NCBI GenBank assembly: GCA_035235625.1
Contig: CP141140.1
Location: 14,652,685-14,716,684, forward strand
Length of the DNA: 64,000 bases
Origin: Saururus chinensis
Lineage: Eukaryota > Streptophyta > Magnoliopsida > Piperales > Saururaceae
Direction: 5' to 3'
Of the stretch, positions 46,891-60,517 are shown in pieces. The notes beneath the pieces are model-generated. The model was given only the letters and a program-made list of their open reading frames with translations, was not told the DNA's origin and made no database searches. A program made the position numbers and the translations under genes. The stretch's first letter is position 1. The number at the start of each line of letters is the position of its first letter.

Positions 46891-48554
46891 GAGCATTTCC
46901 AATGGGAGACTTCAAAAAGAGTTGATGCTCAAATAGCATCTCCAATTACTTATATGGCAAAATAGAGACTCGTGTACTCTAACCATATATGTCAAATTTA
47001 TTGTTTAATATTATTTTTAAAATTTTAAATTTATTTAAAAATATATAATTTTTAAACTATATATAATAATAAATAATACATAGTATTCATACTATTAATA
47101 ATACAAAATAAAAGTAAATAGTATTCAATAGGCAACATTAAAATATTTTTTAAAATAATAAACAAATATAAAATATATTAAAATAAAAATTACATAATGC
47201 TACTAGTCTCCACTTCGACCTAATGTTCCTTTAAGAATTTTCTATCTATTTTGGGCATAATATAGCTTTTACTCTTTAGACATCGAAGAAGTATCCATTG
47301 TCATAATTTTTTTTTTTAACTTTTTTTTTTTGCTCTATTTTTTGTTTGTACTTCTATTTATCTTGCTCCATATTTTCCTTAAAAAGTGTCATATTTCTTT
47401 GATTTCTTTATTTTTTATCTTCTCGCAATTTTTGGATAAGGTCTACAACACATATAGATTAATGCTAATTGTTTTTTTCATTTTTATTTTCCCAGCCTTC
47501 CTCCCTAGTGGTCACACAACATCATCATACATATTAGTGTGGGTGTCATCTTCGTCGAGGTTTATAGGAGAGGTTTGATTAGAAGAGAAGGAACATATAA
47601 CATAGGAAAACGTTTTTAATCTTTTGGAAGGTACCTTTGTGTCCATATTTTCTTGCAATTGCACCCACCTTGATTGATACTTCAACAAATTTCAAACATG
47701 GTCCAAGTTGAATTTTGATCTAAATAAAATTTTGTACATTTTATTTGAATATATAATATAAAAAATAATAAAACTCAATTAAATTTAGAGAAGATAATAT
47801 AATAATTTTATATACTTTACATTTAAATATAACCTTACCGTATCTTGTTCATATGTGCCACTTTGATTACAAGAATTTACAAATGTAACACATCCAAAAA
47901 ATATATTGACACTTGCTCGAATCTTACTCCAATGTTATTTTAGCATATTGGAGGAATAGTCGCTCTTGAATTACTTGTTGACATAATAGTATTCCTCTAC
48001 TTGGTCCCAAAAAGCTATGGCTTTTTGTTCATTTACATGCATGACACCCATGATAATATTGAGCCATGCACTTACAAGAACGACCTATTCTTCCATGTTG
48101 AAATTGGCACCCGGATCATTTCTTTTTGTGGAGTTTGAGGCACTTGTGTTCCATAATATTTAAAATCTTCTTTAAAAAATTGAATATTTGGAGAGTCCAT
48201 GTGTAGAAGAATATTGAGAAGAAAGAAAAGAAGAACTCAAAATAAATTAATGCTACTTGAGATGAATGGAAAATAGAAGCGGACAAGGTGAAGATTTATA
48301 GATGAAGGGAGGTAAAAATAAAAATAAAAATTGACAAAAACTCCCAATAGTAAATTGACGAAAGCGGGGTAAAAAGATGGTGGACATGATTAAGAAAAAA
48401 AAAGATATCTCAATTTAGAGACATTATAAATGGCGCTGAAAATAAGGCTGTCATTTTTACATTGGAAATGGTGCCCCTGTTAGAGTGGTTGGAGTGTCAT
48501 TTCCCAGCTCTAAATTGGCCATGCCTGAAATGGCATCCCACGTTGGAGATATTC
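46891..48554 (-). mobile_element. PIF/Harbinger-like element with TAA target duplication
   Basis: The terminal repeats read GAGCATTTCCAATGGGAG (left) and, in complement, GAATATCTCCAACGTGGGAT (right). TAA flanks both ends (46888-46890 and 48555-48557), matching the TWA preference of PIF/Harbinger. The element is 1,664 bp and contains a decayed minus-strand ORF1-like gene but no DDE transposase. Confidence 0.75.
47290..48200 (-). pseudogene. decayed Harbinger ORF1-like (Myb/NAM-associated) gene
   Basis: From an ATG at 48200 the minus strand reads MDSPNIQFFKEDF and then shifts frame, with EQKAIAFWDQVEEYYYVN, DEDDTHTNMYDDVV and PLGRKAGKIKMKK followed by LIQKLREDKK. The FWDQVEEYY and GRKAGK words match the ORF1/NAM-associated proteins encoded by plant Harbinger elements, which bind DNA together with the transposase. 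Several stops and frameshifts make it non-functional. Confidence 0.6.
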
Positions 48555-49114
48555 TAACAATTTTATCTCACCCAAAAATACAGACAAATCATATACAATA
48601 TCATATTCCCTCAATCCTACATTAATAATTCTATTTGGTTTTTTATTGGAAAAAACTAAAAGAAGATATTAAATTTCATGGTCGTATTCATCAAATTGGA
48701 TAACTTAGAGTTTACAAAACTTGTTAACTTATATATTCTTCATCATCATCGTAGTCGATTAAATCCTTAATGTTAGGACAACCGATAAACAGTCAACAAG
48801 GCATGCAAAGTGACTATATGGATACGACCGAATTTTCCACATCTTGTATGACAGAGGGAGTACTTCTTTTATAAGTTATAATGCTGTTAATTCGAATAAC
48901 TATATTTTTTATGTATTTCAAATTTAGATTATGGAAAAACTTTTGATACTAATCTAAATTTGTTCGTATTTTATTTTGGCCCCTCAATAATTTTTCTCTA
49001 GTCGATCACCATTGCTGCCATGATCTCAATCTCTTTTACTTATTTCTGTTGATGGCTCTTTTATCGCATTTATAAATGCTCATTTTGCTCTATACGTCGT
49101 GGCACCCATATGAA

Positions 49115-49290
49115 CTAAGGGGGTGTTGCTGAGTTGGTCTTAGGTTCAAACCCCAACTTTGGCCATTTGTACAGAATAGGTTACTCGATGCATATAATGT
49201 GTGTGGCCTTGTACATACCCAGGGTGATGTAGGTGGCCTGTTGCTTACAATGTCCTACCAACTCGGACACCTCACATTAACTGAAAAAAC
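49115..49290 (+). mobile_element. possible tRNA-derived SINE
   Basis: GCTGAGTTGGTCTTAGGTTCAAACCCC combines an A-box-like GAGTTGG word with a perfect B box (GGTTCAAACCC), followed by about 150 bp of unrelated sequence. The A and B boxes are closer than in a real tRNA and no cloverleaf forms, so it is not a tRNA gene. Confidence 0.4.
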
Positions 49291-49528
49291 ATACAAAAAC
49301 TAAATCCACGAAGGAAGCACATTAAGAGCCAATACAGACTATAATTGAGCCAGCAATATCTAATTGGGCTCGCCCACGAGCCCATTAACAAGCTAAGACC
49401 AAGACCAGAAGACGGTGAAAAGACGCATCATATCGTCCATTGGAAATACATCAATCAAAACATACTAACTAAACGGAGTAGAACATAAAAGAAGGAACAC
49501 AGGGGAACTTAGTACAACATAGAGCATA

Positions 49529-49735
49529 TACTCCCTCCGTATTATATTAATAGTTATGTTTAAAAAAATAATTTTTATTGAATGATAAAACTTATTTCTA
49601 AGAGAATAAAAAATAATTTTGTAATGCTCTTTTTTAATTACCCAATTACTTAAATTTAAAAAATAAAATTATTAATATATAATAAACTTTTTTTCAAATG
49701 AAACTACTAATTTATAACCTAAGGACTAGGAAGTA
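49529..49735. mobile_element. Stowaway-like MITE
   Basis: The left end TACTCCCTCCGTATTATATT is mirrored at the right (complement TACTTCCTAGTCCTTAGGTT). Size and interior (AAACTACTAATTTATAA) match the copies at 34387 and 34803. Confidence 0.7.
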
Positions 49736-50742
49736 TAACATGACATCATATGATAAACCTAACGACCAACGCGTCACGCCACCGATCTTGAGAAAGGCCC
49801 AAGATGGACTCATCAAGCAGAAGTAAGAGGTCAGTTGCTTAATGCCCCGGCTAATAATCTCACCAGTAAACGTCTTTGGAAATCCTTCTGTACATTCTCA
49901 AAGCCATCAAATTAGACAACTTGGGAGTTTACAAAACTTGTTAACATATATATTCCTCATCCTCATCGTAGTCGATCAAATTCTAAATGTTAGGACAGCC
50001 GAGAAACAGTCAAATAAGGCAGCCAAATTGATTATATCAATGAGACCGAAATTTCCAAATATTGACTGAAACATTGACCGGTGGTGTACCGGCGCACCCA
50101 TCGCTTTACGAGCTTAGGCATTGATGCATTAACCTACTCCGTAAGAACAAGGACCAGCAGTCAGACAAATGAACCAATCGAATTGCTGGTGGGACTAACT
50201 TTATTAATGTGTTAATAAATGCAATTGCTATAAAATGTTGGATTAGACAAGAGAAACAGCGGCCTGAGCAGCCCAAGAAATGACGTTGGATTGAAGCAAT
50301 CAATCAATGTGACAAAATTATTTGGTCAAAGTGCAACTGGATGTTACTTTAAGATCACTGTTGCGCTAATACATTGTTTATGGTTTGGTAAGAGCAGCAT
50401 TTTGATTAGAATTTCTTATTTAGACGCTAAAAACCAGTTCCACTTTGAATGTAGACACGGGAAGAATGAGACGTATGGGCCATTTACCACTATTTCTCCA
50501 TCACTAAATCCGGTCACTTTCCAGTCATATGGGGAGGCCTCTCTGAGTAGTGACGACTATGATTAGCATTGCACGTGACAAAATAGGTACTCAGTATGTG
50601 GGCCTTCGCCCAACGAACGGGAACACTTACCCAGGCGCACGCCCTCAGGCCAAATCAAATGCTTCTATCCTTGAGCATGTAAAGACGTGGGAGAAAATTT
50701 TAGGCGTGCAACGGACACTATAATGGCCGTGTAACACTTACT

Positions 50743-51714
50743 CAAGGTTGCCAATAAATTAGGCTGGCCCGCAAGTCTGACCCGGCTTAGCAAAAAATTT
50801 AATGGGGTTGGGCTTTAAAAAATAATTTATGGGTCGGGTTGGGCCTTAAATATAAAAGCCTATAAATTTTTAGGTCGGGCCCATGCCTAGGCAAAAAATA
50901 TGTAAAAGCTCGGCCCAACCTACAATAAGTGAGGCTCATTATGTTAGCATTTACTCAGCTTAACCTATTGTCCAACTTAACCCATCTCTTTCAAATTTCA
51001 TCTCCGATCCTAACTCCCATATAAAAAGGGAAAAACTCTAACTCCTCATCCTCCCCTTTATTCATTCAACCATTTTACCGTTGTGTGCTCTCTCTAGTCT
51101 CAAACTCCCACCTCACTATCTCAAGTTGTGGCTCTATAGGTAGCAGGGGGAGTACATCAAGAAATGGCACCACCGGTAGTTTATATTGAAGCAGGGGAAG
51201 GCCCTTTGGTTCAAAGACTCACACATCACCCAAGCATTTAGGCCCCATAGTGTCATCCCCGTCACCACCTTCCTCACAGTCAAGGGTATGGAGGATGTCC
51301 TTATCAAGCAATTCACTTTCAAGCTATCCATTGACTGCGAGACCATATATTTCATTACTACTCTGACAAAGAGGAGTGGATCAACTCCATTCGACAATCT
51401 GTCGTCCATTACTCATAATCTGTGATAGACTCTGAAATTGTTAATTATGATGTCAAGTGAAGTAGATGACAAAATTGAGTGGTCGACAAGAGAGGACAAA
51501 ATCAATTTTTTCCTTCGACGACTACTTATTCTCCCATCAACAATGGCGGTAAAGAAAGCATATGGCCCGGCCTGACACATATATCAAGCCAGGCCTGACC
51601 AACTTTTTATTCGGGAGGTTAGGGCTGGGTTGGGCCTTTTATTTGTCATTTATATTTAGGGTCAAGCTCGTGCTTACCCCTGGCCATTAAGGCCCAGTCC
51701 ACTTGTAACCCTAC
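50743..51714. mobile_element. hAT-like non-autonomous element, 8-bp target duplication
   Basis: CACTTACT (50735-50742) and CACTTACC (51715-51722) flank a 972-bp unit with imperfect inverted ends (CAAGGTTGCCAA and, in complement, GTAGGGTTACAA). Arms rich in GGCCCGG, GGGTTGGGCC and their complements lie on both sides. A central open frame (51186-51425) has no recognisable domain. Confidence 0.65.
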
Positions 51715-52879
51715 CACTTACCAAATAACCTGTTAGCATATTTTATAAGACACTATGCATAATTGATTATAGCATATGGTTGGTTATTTGGTGAGTGGTG
51801 AAATATATGGCCAAGAAAATGTGCGACTTGTACTAAAAAAATTATCAAAGCGCGAGACCATAGATTGGAGCTTCTCGATCATAGTTTGCAATTCATTGTT
51901 TAAATAATATGCCGATAAATTAATAAGTTTAATACTCCCCATGTTAAAAAAAATGACTTATTTTGAAAAACAAATACTTCTCTCGTGCACTATTTTTATT
52001 TTTTTACTAATTATAAAGCATTTAAAGTATAATAGGAGGAACTTATGAACTTAAATAATAAAAAATATAATGTTTTTATTATCTTTTTGTATTATAATTC
52101 TATGAAAAGGTGATGGGTTAACCACAGTTTGTATTTGTTTTTGTCCTTTTACACTTTTTTCAAGGCAATTAATATGGGAAGACCATTACAAAAAACATTT
52201 AATCGAAGAAAAATATATACATCTGATTAAAAATATGAGATAAAATCTATAATTAAAATAAAATAATTAATAGAAGTTTGATAATGTGAGATTATGCATC
52301 ATAAGTTGTTAGATTGAAAACCTACAACACACATTAGTAGAGGGGGGAAAACAACTAATTCAAATTCAACTACCCTTGAGTAATGCATATTGTCATATCA
52401 AAATCCAATAGCTCGTGATGTCTGGTTTAGTACATATTTAAGCTCGAGGTCATACTAACAAGTCTCAAGTTAAAATTTACCATTGAAAAGTATCTTAAAC
52501 ATTCCTTATTATTTGTGAATATAATTCATTTATTGTTATAAAAATAATATTTTTTTTTGTTAATGTATAATGCTTGAGAATTTTTAATATATTTTCTTAA
52601 AATTTTACAATTTTTGTTTGTAATATAACAATTGTAAATCATAAAAAACAACGGATTATGAAACATTTGAAAACAATTTATAGTTAAAATATCACATATC
52701 AATTTTCTCATATTAATTTGTTTCCAATCAAACATCGTATGACCAAACAAGGCATTCTCAAGCGCTAATTGAAAACAAACATAGGAAATAAATTGTTGTG
52801 ATCGTGGGCTTTATATACAAGCCATCCCATATATCTCTCAATTACAAGTCCCATAAACAGTCTATAGTAATCCAGATTA
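51715..52879. other. AT-rich intergenic region
   Basis: Very AT-rich with no supported gene, RNA or repeat border. The frame at 52526-52750 is low-complexity. Confidence 0.5.
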
Positions 52880-53880
52880 CAAGTCAAAAAAGTATAAACA
52901 CCTTAATTTTTATCTCATCCAATACATCAGATTATGACAAAAATAATAAAGACTCACAATGAGTCAGCAATACACTTGAGCCAATAGAAATTGATCTACT
53001 CATAGAAAGTAGCTTCTATCACCAAGAGCTCTCCATCACAAACTTGCAAAAGCCTCCTAAATACGGGACTAAAAAGAGGGAAAATAAATATTTTCATACT
53101 TAGTAGGGGAGTTCTAAATAGTAAATTTTGTAAGTCTATACATAGCTGATTTCACGCAACATAAACATAAAGCATAAAGCATACAAACACATCAACCGCA
53201 TAATATAACAATCATGCACAAACACATAATGTCTTACATTTCTTACATTTGCTCTTACATTATAGTCTTATTTGTGTCATCTTACGCTAATGCTTATGCT
53301 TATAGTCTTACTAAGAAACATACACTTATAGTTTTACTATGAAATTTACTCTTACAGCCTTACTCGAAGTCTTTCACTTATAATCTTGCTCATAAACTTA
53401 CTTTTATAGTCTTACTCATAATCTTATACTTACAGTCTTGTCTACCCTTTTACATATTTACTCATATAGTCATATACATACTATTGACAATTGAAACTCT
53501 ACAATTAATAAGCTTCAATGTTAAAATTGAAAAAAATGTCACGGGGCCATCACCTTAACATCTAAGAAGTAACTAGATGTCATGAAATTTTCTGAAATCA
53601 AAGCACACCTATACTCACGGGGCACATGATCAAATAGGTAAGAGTATATCCATGATACTACTTACTTAAGTGCACAAACGGCCACACTCTAGGGGTCATA
53701 CAATGCCAACTAAGGGCGAAAATTATACAATGCCACTCTTGGGCCTGAATCTTATAGTGTCACTCTTGAGAGAAATCATACAATGCCGACTAAAAGTAGA
53801 AACATACAAGGCTATCAATAGATCATTAAACGTTTGAGCTTAATACAACACCAAAACAAAATCAAAAACATACTTCGCTC
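52880..53880. repeat. dispersed repeat R, copy 2 left part
   Basis: It matches 6225-7264 in order, including the AACTTGCAAAAGCCTC block, the CTTACTC/TAGTCTTAC run and the ACAATGCCACTCTTGGG series. It is interrupted on the right by solo LTR-E. Confidence 0.6.
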
Positions 53881-53898
53881 TCAACAAAGCATCAAACG

Positions 53899-55974
53899 TG
53901 TGATGCCCCATTTTTTGATTTCATTAAATGTAAGGGGTTGAGAACAATTATTAAAATTTTGTGGGAAACTAGTCAAAATAGAGGAGTGAAACTACCTTAT
54001 GTGTATAGAGCTTGAAGAAACGAGTGTAAAGAATTGAAGAATGTGAGAAACGGAGATCGGGAGAGAAAATTACCACCTCATAAAGTGTCTCATAGATGGG
54101 ACCCACATGAAAAGACTGTGATAACCTACCTTGAGTTTAGGGGTTCACGGACATAGGGTTGTCCGTGTCTGTCTGCCATTTGAATATCCCTTGTCCGTGT
54201 CCGTATCATTCTTTGTCCAAGTCTATCCGCTACGAATACGGGCAGACACGAACAAACTTGTACAAATATTTTAATACCTAAATTTTTATCCCAATTTAAA
54301 ATTTTTAATACTTTTGTAGCATGTTGAAGTTGTCCTAACATGTTACATATATACTAGATCCATGTTTTCAAGTTATCTAATACCTATGTAGCATGTCCTA
54401 ACATTCAAGTTTTGGATTCATATTTTCAAGATGTCTAGTACCTATGTAGCATGTTAGGATTGTTCAAACATGTTGCATAAGTATTGAATTCATGTTTTTA
54501 AGTTGTCAAGTGCTGATGTAGCATGTTAGGACTGTCCTAAGATGCTACATAGAAACTGGATTATGTTCTTTTCTAATAGTTAGTAATAATTACTACTATA
54601 TTTAAGGGAGTGTTAGGTAAGGGTGGAAAACGTGGACGTCTGCGGACATGGACAAGGGTATATTCAAGTCTGTAGCTTCTTATTACTGTAGACAAAAAAT
54701 TTGTTTGTGTCTGCCCCATGCAAAAAAAAAAGTTCATTCTATATAAAAATGGATGCGAACACGAATGAACATATGGATAACGTATGTCTATGAACACCCC
54801 TAACATTGAGCGGTTTAGTTACATAGGAATCGTCGATACTAGCTTAACAATATGAAGAACGTGTGAATCTAAGTTCTAGGTAGAAAGATAATGATGCTTG
54901 AAGATAGAATTGATTTAAAAAAAAAAGACAAAAGAAAATAAAAAGTCGCATGCGCAAGTGGACCTGTGTGCTCCACACGTGCACGTGTCATGTGCAGCAC
55001 CGCCAAAAATGGTGGGCGTTGCCAATTTTGGCGTTATCGTGCCCTATATAAAGGGGTGGGTTTTTTTGGGTGATTCAAATCTCATTTTCTATGTTTTTGG
55101 GTCATTCTAAGTCTAATTTAGTATGTTCAAATAGTATTTTTGACTAAATCGATGGTGCTATACGCAATATAAAGGTCCATTCCTTGATTTGAGTACTATA
55201 GAAGGGGAAAATAGCATAGGAAAAAGAGGAGACTTTGTCACCTACCATCAAGCCATAACAGAAAAGCATCTTAGGTAAGGGGAAGTTTTGTCCGCCGTTT
55301 TCAAACGAGAAAGATAAAAATGTTTTAGAGTAAGAGGAAGCTCCACCCGACATCTCCGAACTTGAAGGGGAGGATGCCCTAAATGAAGGAATAACGTCGA
55401 ATACTGCTACTTTCAAAAACCTTAGGGAAGTAAGCATTTATGATGCCATGACTTTAATATTTAAATAAATGCATTTGTACCCTAAGTAGTTAACTTAAGA
55501 TGATGAATGACATACATGTTTTGCTCTAATATGTTATACTCTGTTGTGTGAAAGAAAGAATTGTTCGATACCGATGATTTATTAGCTTCCGTCTAACTTT
55601 AATGATTTATGAGATTTCTGTAAGACTTTGAATGTTTTATTTGATCATAAGTACTATAACTTATATAATTTTGTGTAGCCCGATGCATATGTTAGCCGTA
55701 AGACAAAATTATGTTTGGAACTAATCATATTGAAATAACATTAAAATTGTTATCTAATACTTATGTAGGCAACCAACGTCACAACAATGTTAGCCTGATC
55801 CAAATTATTAATAATTATAAGTTTTATTTTGACCTACACGCGGCAAGCTTTGAAGCTCCGTAGTGCATAGAGGAACATTACAACTCTCTCACAAAAAAAT
55901 ATGCTTCTTTATTTAAGGAAGGAAATTTTTTAATTCAAAATTTTTTGGACCCTAGGTCAGTCAAGGTCATTACA
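53899..55974 (-). mobile_element. solo LTR-E, minus strand, with nested hAT-like MITE
   Basis: The reverse complement starts TGTAATGACC and ends GGGGCATCACA. Near its 5' end it holds CTACGGAGCTTCAAAGC-like sequence matching LTR-C (21969-21990). In its 3' half it has a GCCAAAAT.. / CCACCATTTTTGGCGG block like LTR-D. No matching target duplication was found (AAACG left, AGACA right), so the insertion is old or the left border is misplaced. Confidence 0.6.
54136..54802. mobile_element. hAT-like MITE of the GTCCGTGTCCG family
   Basis: The left end TTTAGGGGTTCACGGACAT is mirrored by a right end whose complement is TAGGGGTGTTCATAGACAT. Flanks ACCTTGAG (54128-54135) and ACATTGAG (54803-54810) agree at 7 of 8 bases. 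Subterminal GTCCGTGTC words repeat at both ends, and the interior repeats an ATGTAGCATGTTAGGA unit about four times. It is the only complete copy of this family in the window. Confidence 0.65.
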
Positions 55975-58900
55975 AGACATATGAGCTTAGATATAACTAT
56001 ATAAGGCAGTATCAATGACTATAAATACAAGTATGGACTCATGATAAACTTTGTGCGCACCGTAACAGGTGTGAAACCTTTTATACATATGAAAATATGT
56101 TATGACTAATAACATTTTTTATAGCATAATAAGACCATGGAAGGCCTTATCGGCGAATACGAGTGTTCTAAAATTAGTTTGAATTGGAACCATACACTAT
56201 TAGTCCTTCCGTCCCATACAAACTATTGCTCCCTCTTTCCCATAATAAGTGCTATGAAATTAGTTCATTTTGAAACGAAATAAAATACTTAAAATTAGTT
56301 ATAGTTAGATGTTTTAAGTAAATGCATAATTGTGAAGCACTATATTTAAAAAAATAATTATGTAAATTGTATGTACCCATTCGTATTGATCTCATATAAT
56401 TTTTTAAAAATTTTAATATAACAAGAACATTGTTATATTTAAACTTTTTAAGAGGTTGGCTGGTTGGGCTTGAATCATGTTTTTGTTTTAAGGGGAAAAA
56501 ATTAATTTTTTTTATTTTAAAAATAGCCTATTTCGATACAACACTGTCGATATGACCAATACATATCGAAATTTCTCATGGGGGCATACCACCCCGTACT
56601 CGTATTGGTCTTGGCTGAACGGATACATATTAGCCAATATGCATCGTATTGACTAATACATCCTTTCATTGATATAATACACAGACAACATTTTGTGAGA
56701 TAAACACATGACAAGACATGAGAAATGCTTCACTAATTCATTATCGGTTGGTTCAAACACGAAATTTAATCTGTTGAAACATTTAAGTCTCAAACTCACA
56801 ATGTTATCATATTAGCTTTGCTTACAATTCAAATTTTAATGAAGTAATTTATGAGGTACAATTATCCATAAAAATTTTCAAGTTTACAATCTTCCACTTA
56901 TCATTCCAAATGTGAGCTCATTTTAAAACTCTAGTTTATTAGGGCAACAAACTTTACTTAACTCATCTATCTCATAACCATAACCCATTATACAACAAAT
57001 CTTTACATATTCTTATATACTTTGCCATCTACCTGATGACCAAAACATCTTACTCAAAAATCATCAGCTAAGCCCCTCATATCTCATTTTAGTTATGAAC
57101 TTCTTACCAATTTCTTACTCTATTTTTTTACTTTTCACTTCGTAATATGTACATTGTACTCCACTCTTACTATATGACAATCCCTCAAAAGGCTCTATAC
57201 CTAAGTCCGCTTACTTGTTGAACCCCCAACGTACGTTCTAAACTAAACTAATCCATTCTAATCATCGCCTATTAAACTTATATCATCCGTCTTCCATCAT
57301 ACAATTACAAATCTACATCCAAATCCATATAGAACCCTTTACAACTATTCATTGTATATTGTACATACATATGCCCCACATATATTCATCTTACTTACAC
57401 ATCACATACTAAAATCAACACATTTTTTTCTTTTATACTCACTAGCCATCACTAGCACACATATTCCACATACGTTAAATCTATTCTTAGCTTACATGCA
57501 TGACCTATGCATTTTTAAATATACTACAATTTATCTTATTTTACTCTTATATCATGTAACTGGATAATTACATAATATTTAAAATATTAAATTATACAAT
57601 CCTAATATGTTGTTAAATATTTAAAACATATTATTATAAAATTATGAGTTTAAAATTTTTTACCTCATAATTCATAATATTTGATAAAGAACACGTGATA
57701 GTGACGATATCAGTGGCAAAATTGACGGCCAAATGTATCTCATAATTGAAAGAGATACTATCGAGGATTTATAAAAATCAGAGGTAATTTTATCAAGACG
57801 GGAAATTGAAATCTATGACAGCGTATTAGTGGCCGTGGGTAAAAAAATCGTGCAAAGAAAAAAAGGTGGCGAGTGTGACCGAAATCCAAGTATACTAATT
57901 GAAGTATTTTTCAGCGCTGGATGACGACTTGGCTTTGTGACAATGTGTTCTTGGGGGGAGTTTGAATTTGTATTCGCTCCCAAACGGGTTCCGTCTCCAG
58001 TCCAGAGACATCTGATTCTCTCGAGGTGGAGGTGGACAGACAGCTAACTTTCAGAGTCCCGGAGGGTATTTTGGGAAAACAGCATACATTTACCATCAAC
58101 TCAGCATGCAAGAAGACAAATGACATCCAGGTGCGTCGTGTGCGCCTCCCTACTCTTTTTGTCGTCTTCTGTATATCTCCGTGCAGTCAAAAGAAAGAAG
58201 TTAACAAAATCTCCGTCGGAGCAAAATCTCTTTCGTACGATGCTGTATAGAAACGTGTCCACCATCCAATTCGTGGCACCATTTGTTCTTACTCCCTCTC
58301 TCGCGAGCTACCTCTGCGGTCGTGGGCCTTTTTTACGGTGGGTCCAGCCATTAGCGGGAAGGCCATCACCCAGCAGAGTGGGATGTATTGCGCACTGAGC
58401 CCCTCCGGCTTGGCCCGCAACGGAAGCAGCGCCCATTCCTCCGCCTCAGCCGTGGCACGTGCCAAGGCTGTTTTTCCAAAGCGGGACCCACCCCCTTTTG
58501 CGCAGTGAGACTGTGGGCCATCATTTCACCGGAGAAGATGTGGGAGGAGGGTGTGGGACGTGAATGACACACCTCGGGCGAGGGAGGAATATCCGTCAGA
58601 TCTAACGGAGTGGGGTTCTGGGTCCATGAAAGATAACGGGGGCCGTGATGTGGGGAGGAGATCTGCTGCGTCACACGAGGTACGGATCTGTCGTAGCACG
58701 TGTGGTCTGGCTGGCGAAAGGGACGGCTGCTGGCAGCCTGAAACGAAATTTGAGTCTGGGGAAGAATATCCAATCAAATTCAAATCAACAAAAAACGATA
58801 ATTTAATCTGTTTGAGAAGAATATTATTTAATACTATTTTCTGTTACACATTATTAACTTTATTTGATTTTTTAAAATAAATTAATTTTGATTTTATTTA

Positions 58901-60517
58901 TAAAAAAATTAAATAAAACTATTAACGTAAGACAATGATTTAGAGGGGCTTGGCTACGCAATAAAAGACTCTGATAACTGCGGAAAGTCATCAAAGACCC
59001 CCGCCGTGCTAGTGTACTCCGCTAACTGGGTTACATTTAAGACACATCCTTGGGCAAAGGCCGCAGCTACCGCTTTAGGAATCAGGCGCATTTGTCTATG
59101 AGGGCTATGAGCATTCTTGCACGCGCATCTTCTTCTAGACTGCCTACCACCGTCACTGCTCAAATGACTCAGCCCAGCAAGAAAAAGCTAATTGTCTTTT
59201 CTGACTGCCCAGCTATAAAATTGTGGATGAATTGCCTAGACCACCTCATTCCACTTAATATTTTATGTCGACCTTTTTCCTTAACCTTGCGGCCTTGCCT
59301 AATATCTTTCCAAATTAGAAAAATAATGGAAAATTAGAGCCATATTCTAGAATAGGAGTCTTCTAATTCCCATTGCCTCTAGAGGCATTTGTCAACCAAT
59401 TTTCCCAAGGTTTCTTCACATCATTAATTGTTTAGTTGATTATGTATACAAATAGTTGTTCATAAATATACGTAATGAACTGGTTTACCGAAGCAGCAAA
59501 TTTCAATCTTGTGACTTAGAAGCTCATTTGAAGCCACTACCATCATTACTCCCCTAACACGAAGATCACGAATTGTAGGCACCGCTAACCACTTTCGGCC
59601 ACAGATTGCCCGGCACCAAAATCTTAACTTTGCCCATTCCCGGAAACAAAAAGAAGCTCTCATGGACTCTTTCTTCCTCTTAAAGCCGCCCCGGTCAGCC
59701 ACTAATCATGAATGATTTCAATGGCCAATGCCCCCACATGGCTCCATCAAAACCTTAGTTTTAGCTACAAATCGCACTTGTTTCGTTTGTTAGTACCCTT
59801 TCGGCCGATACGTTCGCAGGAACGTATCGTGTCGGACCAGAAATAGGAGCCCAACTGCCTAAGCAAGCAAGGAGCCAAGGAGGAGGGAGGGTGTGCGAGC
59901 GGATGGGGTTTGACTGGATCCGACGTGGCGGGGTGGTGGGCCCGTGGGGTTTTTGACCGGACGCCTCCCCTGCTAGGTCACTTTCCCGGTTTCCCCTTAC
60001 TCTCTCGAACGGGAGGTGGGGGAGGGGGCATGTGAGTTTGACTAAGGGGGGGCAGCGGGCAGCAGCGCCGGGCAGCTGAACACCACTGCACGCCAACCTC
60101 GCTCACTTAAGATGACCAGAAAGACAACAAAAAGGTGTCCAAACTCCCATTTTCGCCGTTGCTTAAAAATAAGCAACGCTTTGCCTTTTTATTTTTTACT
60201 GCCATCAGATCGAAAAAGAGTTTTTCATATTTTTTTGGGTTCTCACGGAGGAAAAGGAGTGTGGATAAGCATAGGGATTTCTGGAGTCTTGTACGGTTGT
60301 GTTGAAGCATTCGATTCAGTTCGTCGTTCATGGAGTTGGCCTGATTGTTCCGATCCGGCTGCCGGTCTTTTCGCGGATAATGGTGGAGGATTCCGTGTGT
60401 TCCGAGCTGCGACTAGGGTTTAGGAGGTTGGGCATCTTCTGAAGCGGCTCTTCTGCGGAATTCGCATGGATCTGGGGGGAGCCTGGAAGTAGGGACGAGT
60501 TTGAAGTGCGGCTGGAG
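55975..60517. other. repeat tail and intergenic DNA leading to the SERK promoter
   Basis: Repeat R copy 2 resumes at about 56745-56850. A MITE-like CTCCCTCTTTCCCATAATAAG end is at 56231. From 57900 GC content rises in patches (58300-58760, 59900-60100), with open frames on both strands that contain no recognisable domain. Sequence just before 60518 is probably SERK promoter and leader; an ATG at 60112 opens a 103-codon upstream frame ending at 60423. Confidence 0.45.

Larger units (their letters stand above)
48558..50742. other. intergenic with MITE and SINE-like sequence
   Basis: AT-rich sequence with an internal near-duplicate: an AACTTRGRAGTTTACAAAACTTGTTAAC block with following CATCRTAGTCGAT occurs at about 48700-48760 and 49918-49980. 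No gene is supported; the frames at 49842-50069 and 50291-50566 are fortuitous. Confidence 0.45.

Noticed and set aside
49115-49290. Possible tRNA gene from the GGTTCAAACCC B box
   Set aside because: The A and B boxes are too close and no acceptor or anticodon stem can be paired; a SINE relic fits better.
51134-51425. Overlapping frames of 79 and 91 residues inside the hAT-like element
   Set aside because: No transposase motif; probably filler or captured DNA in a non-autonomous element.
58366-58783. GC-rich frames on both strands around 58.3-58.9 kb
   Set aside because: No start context, splice pattern or domain; composition alone explains the open frames.
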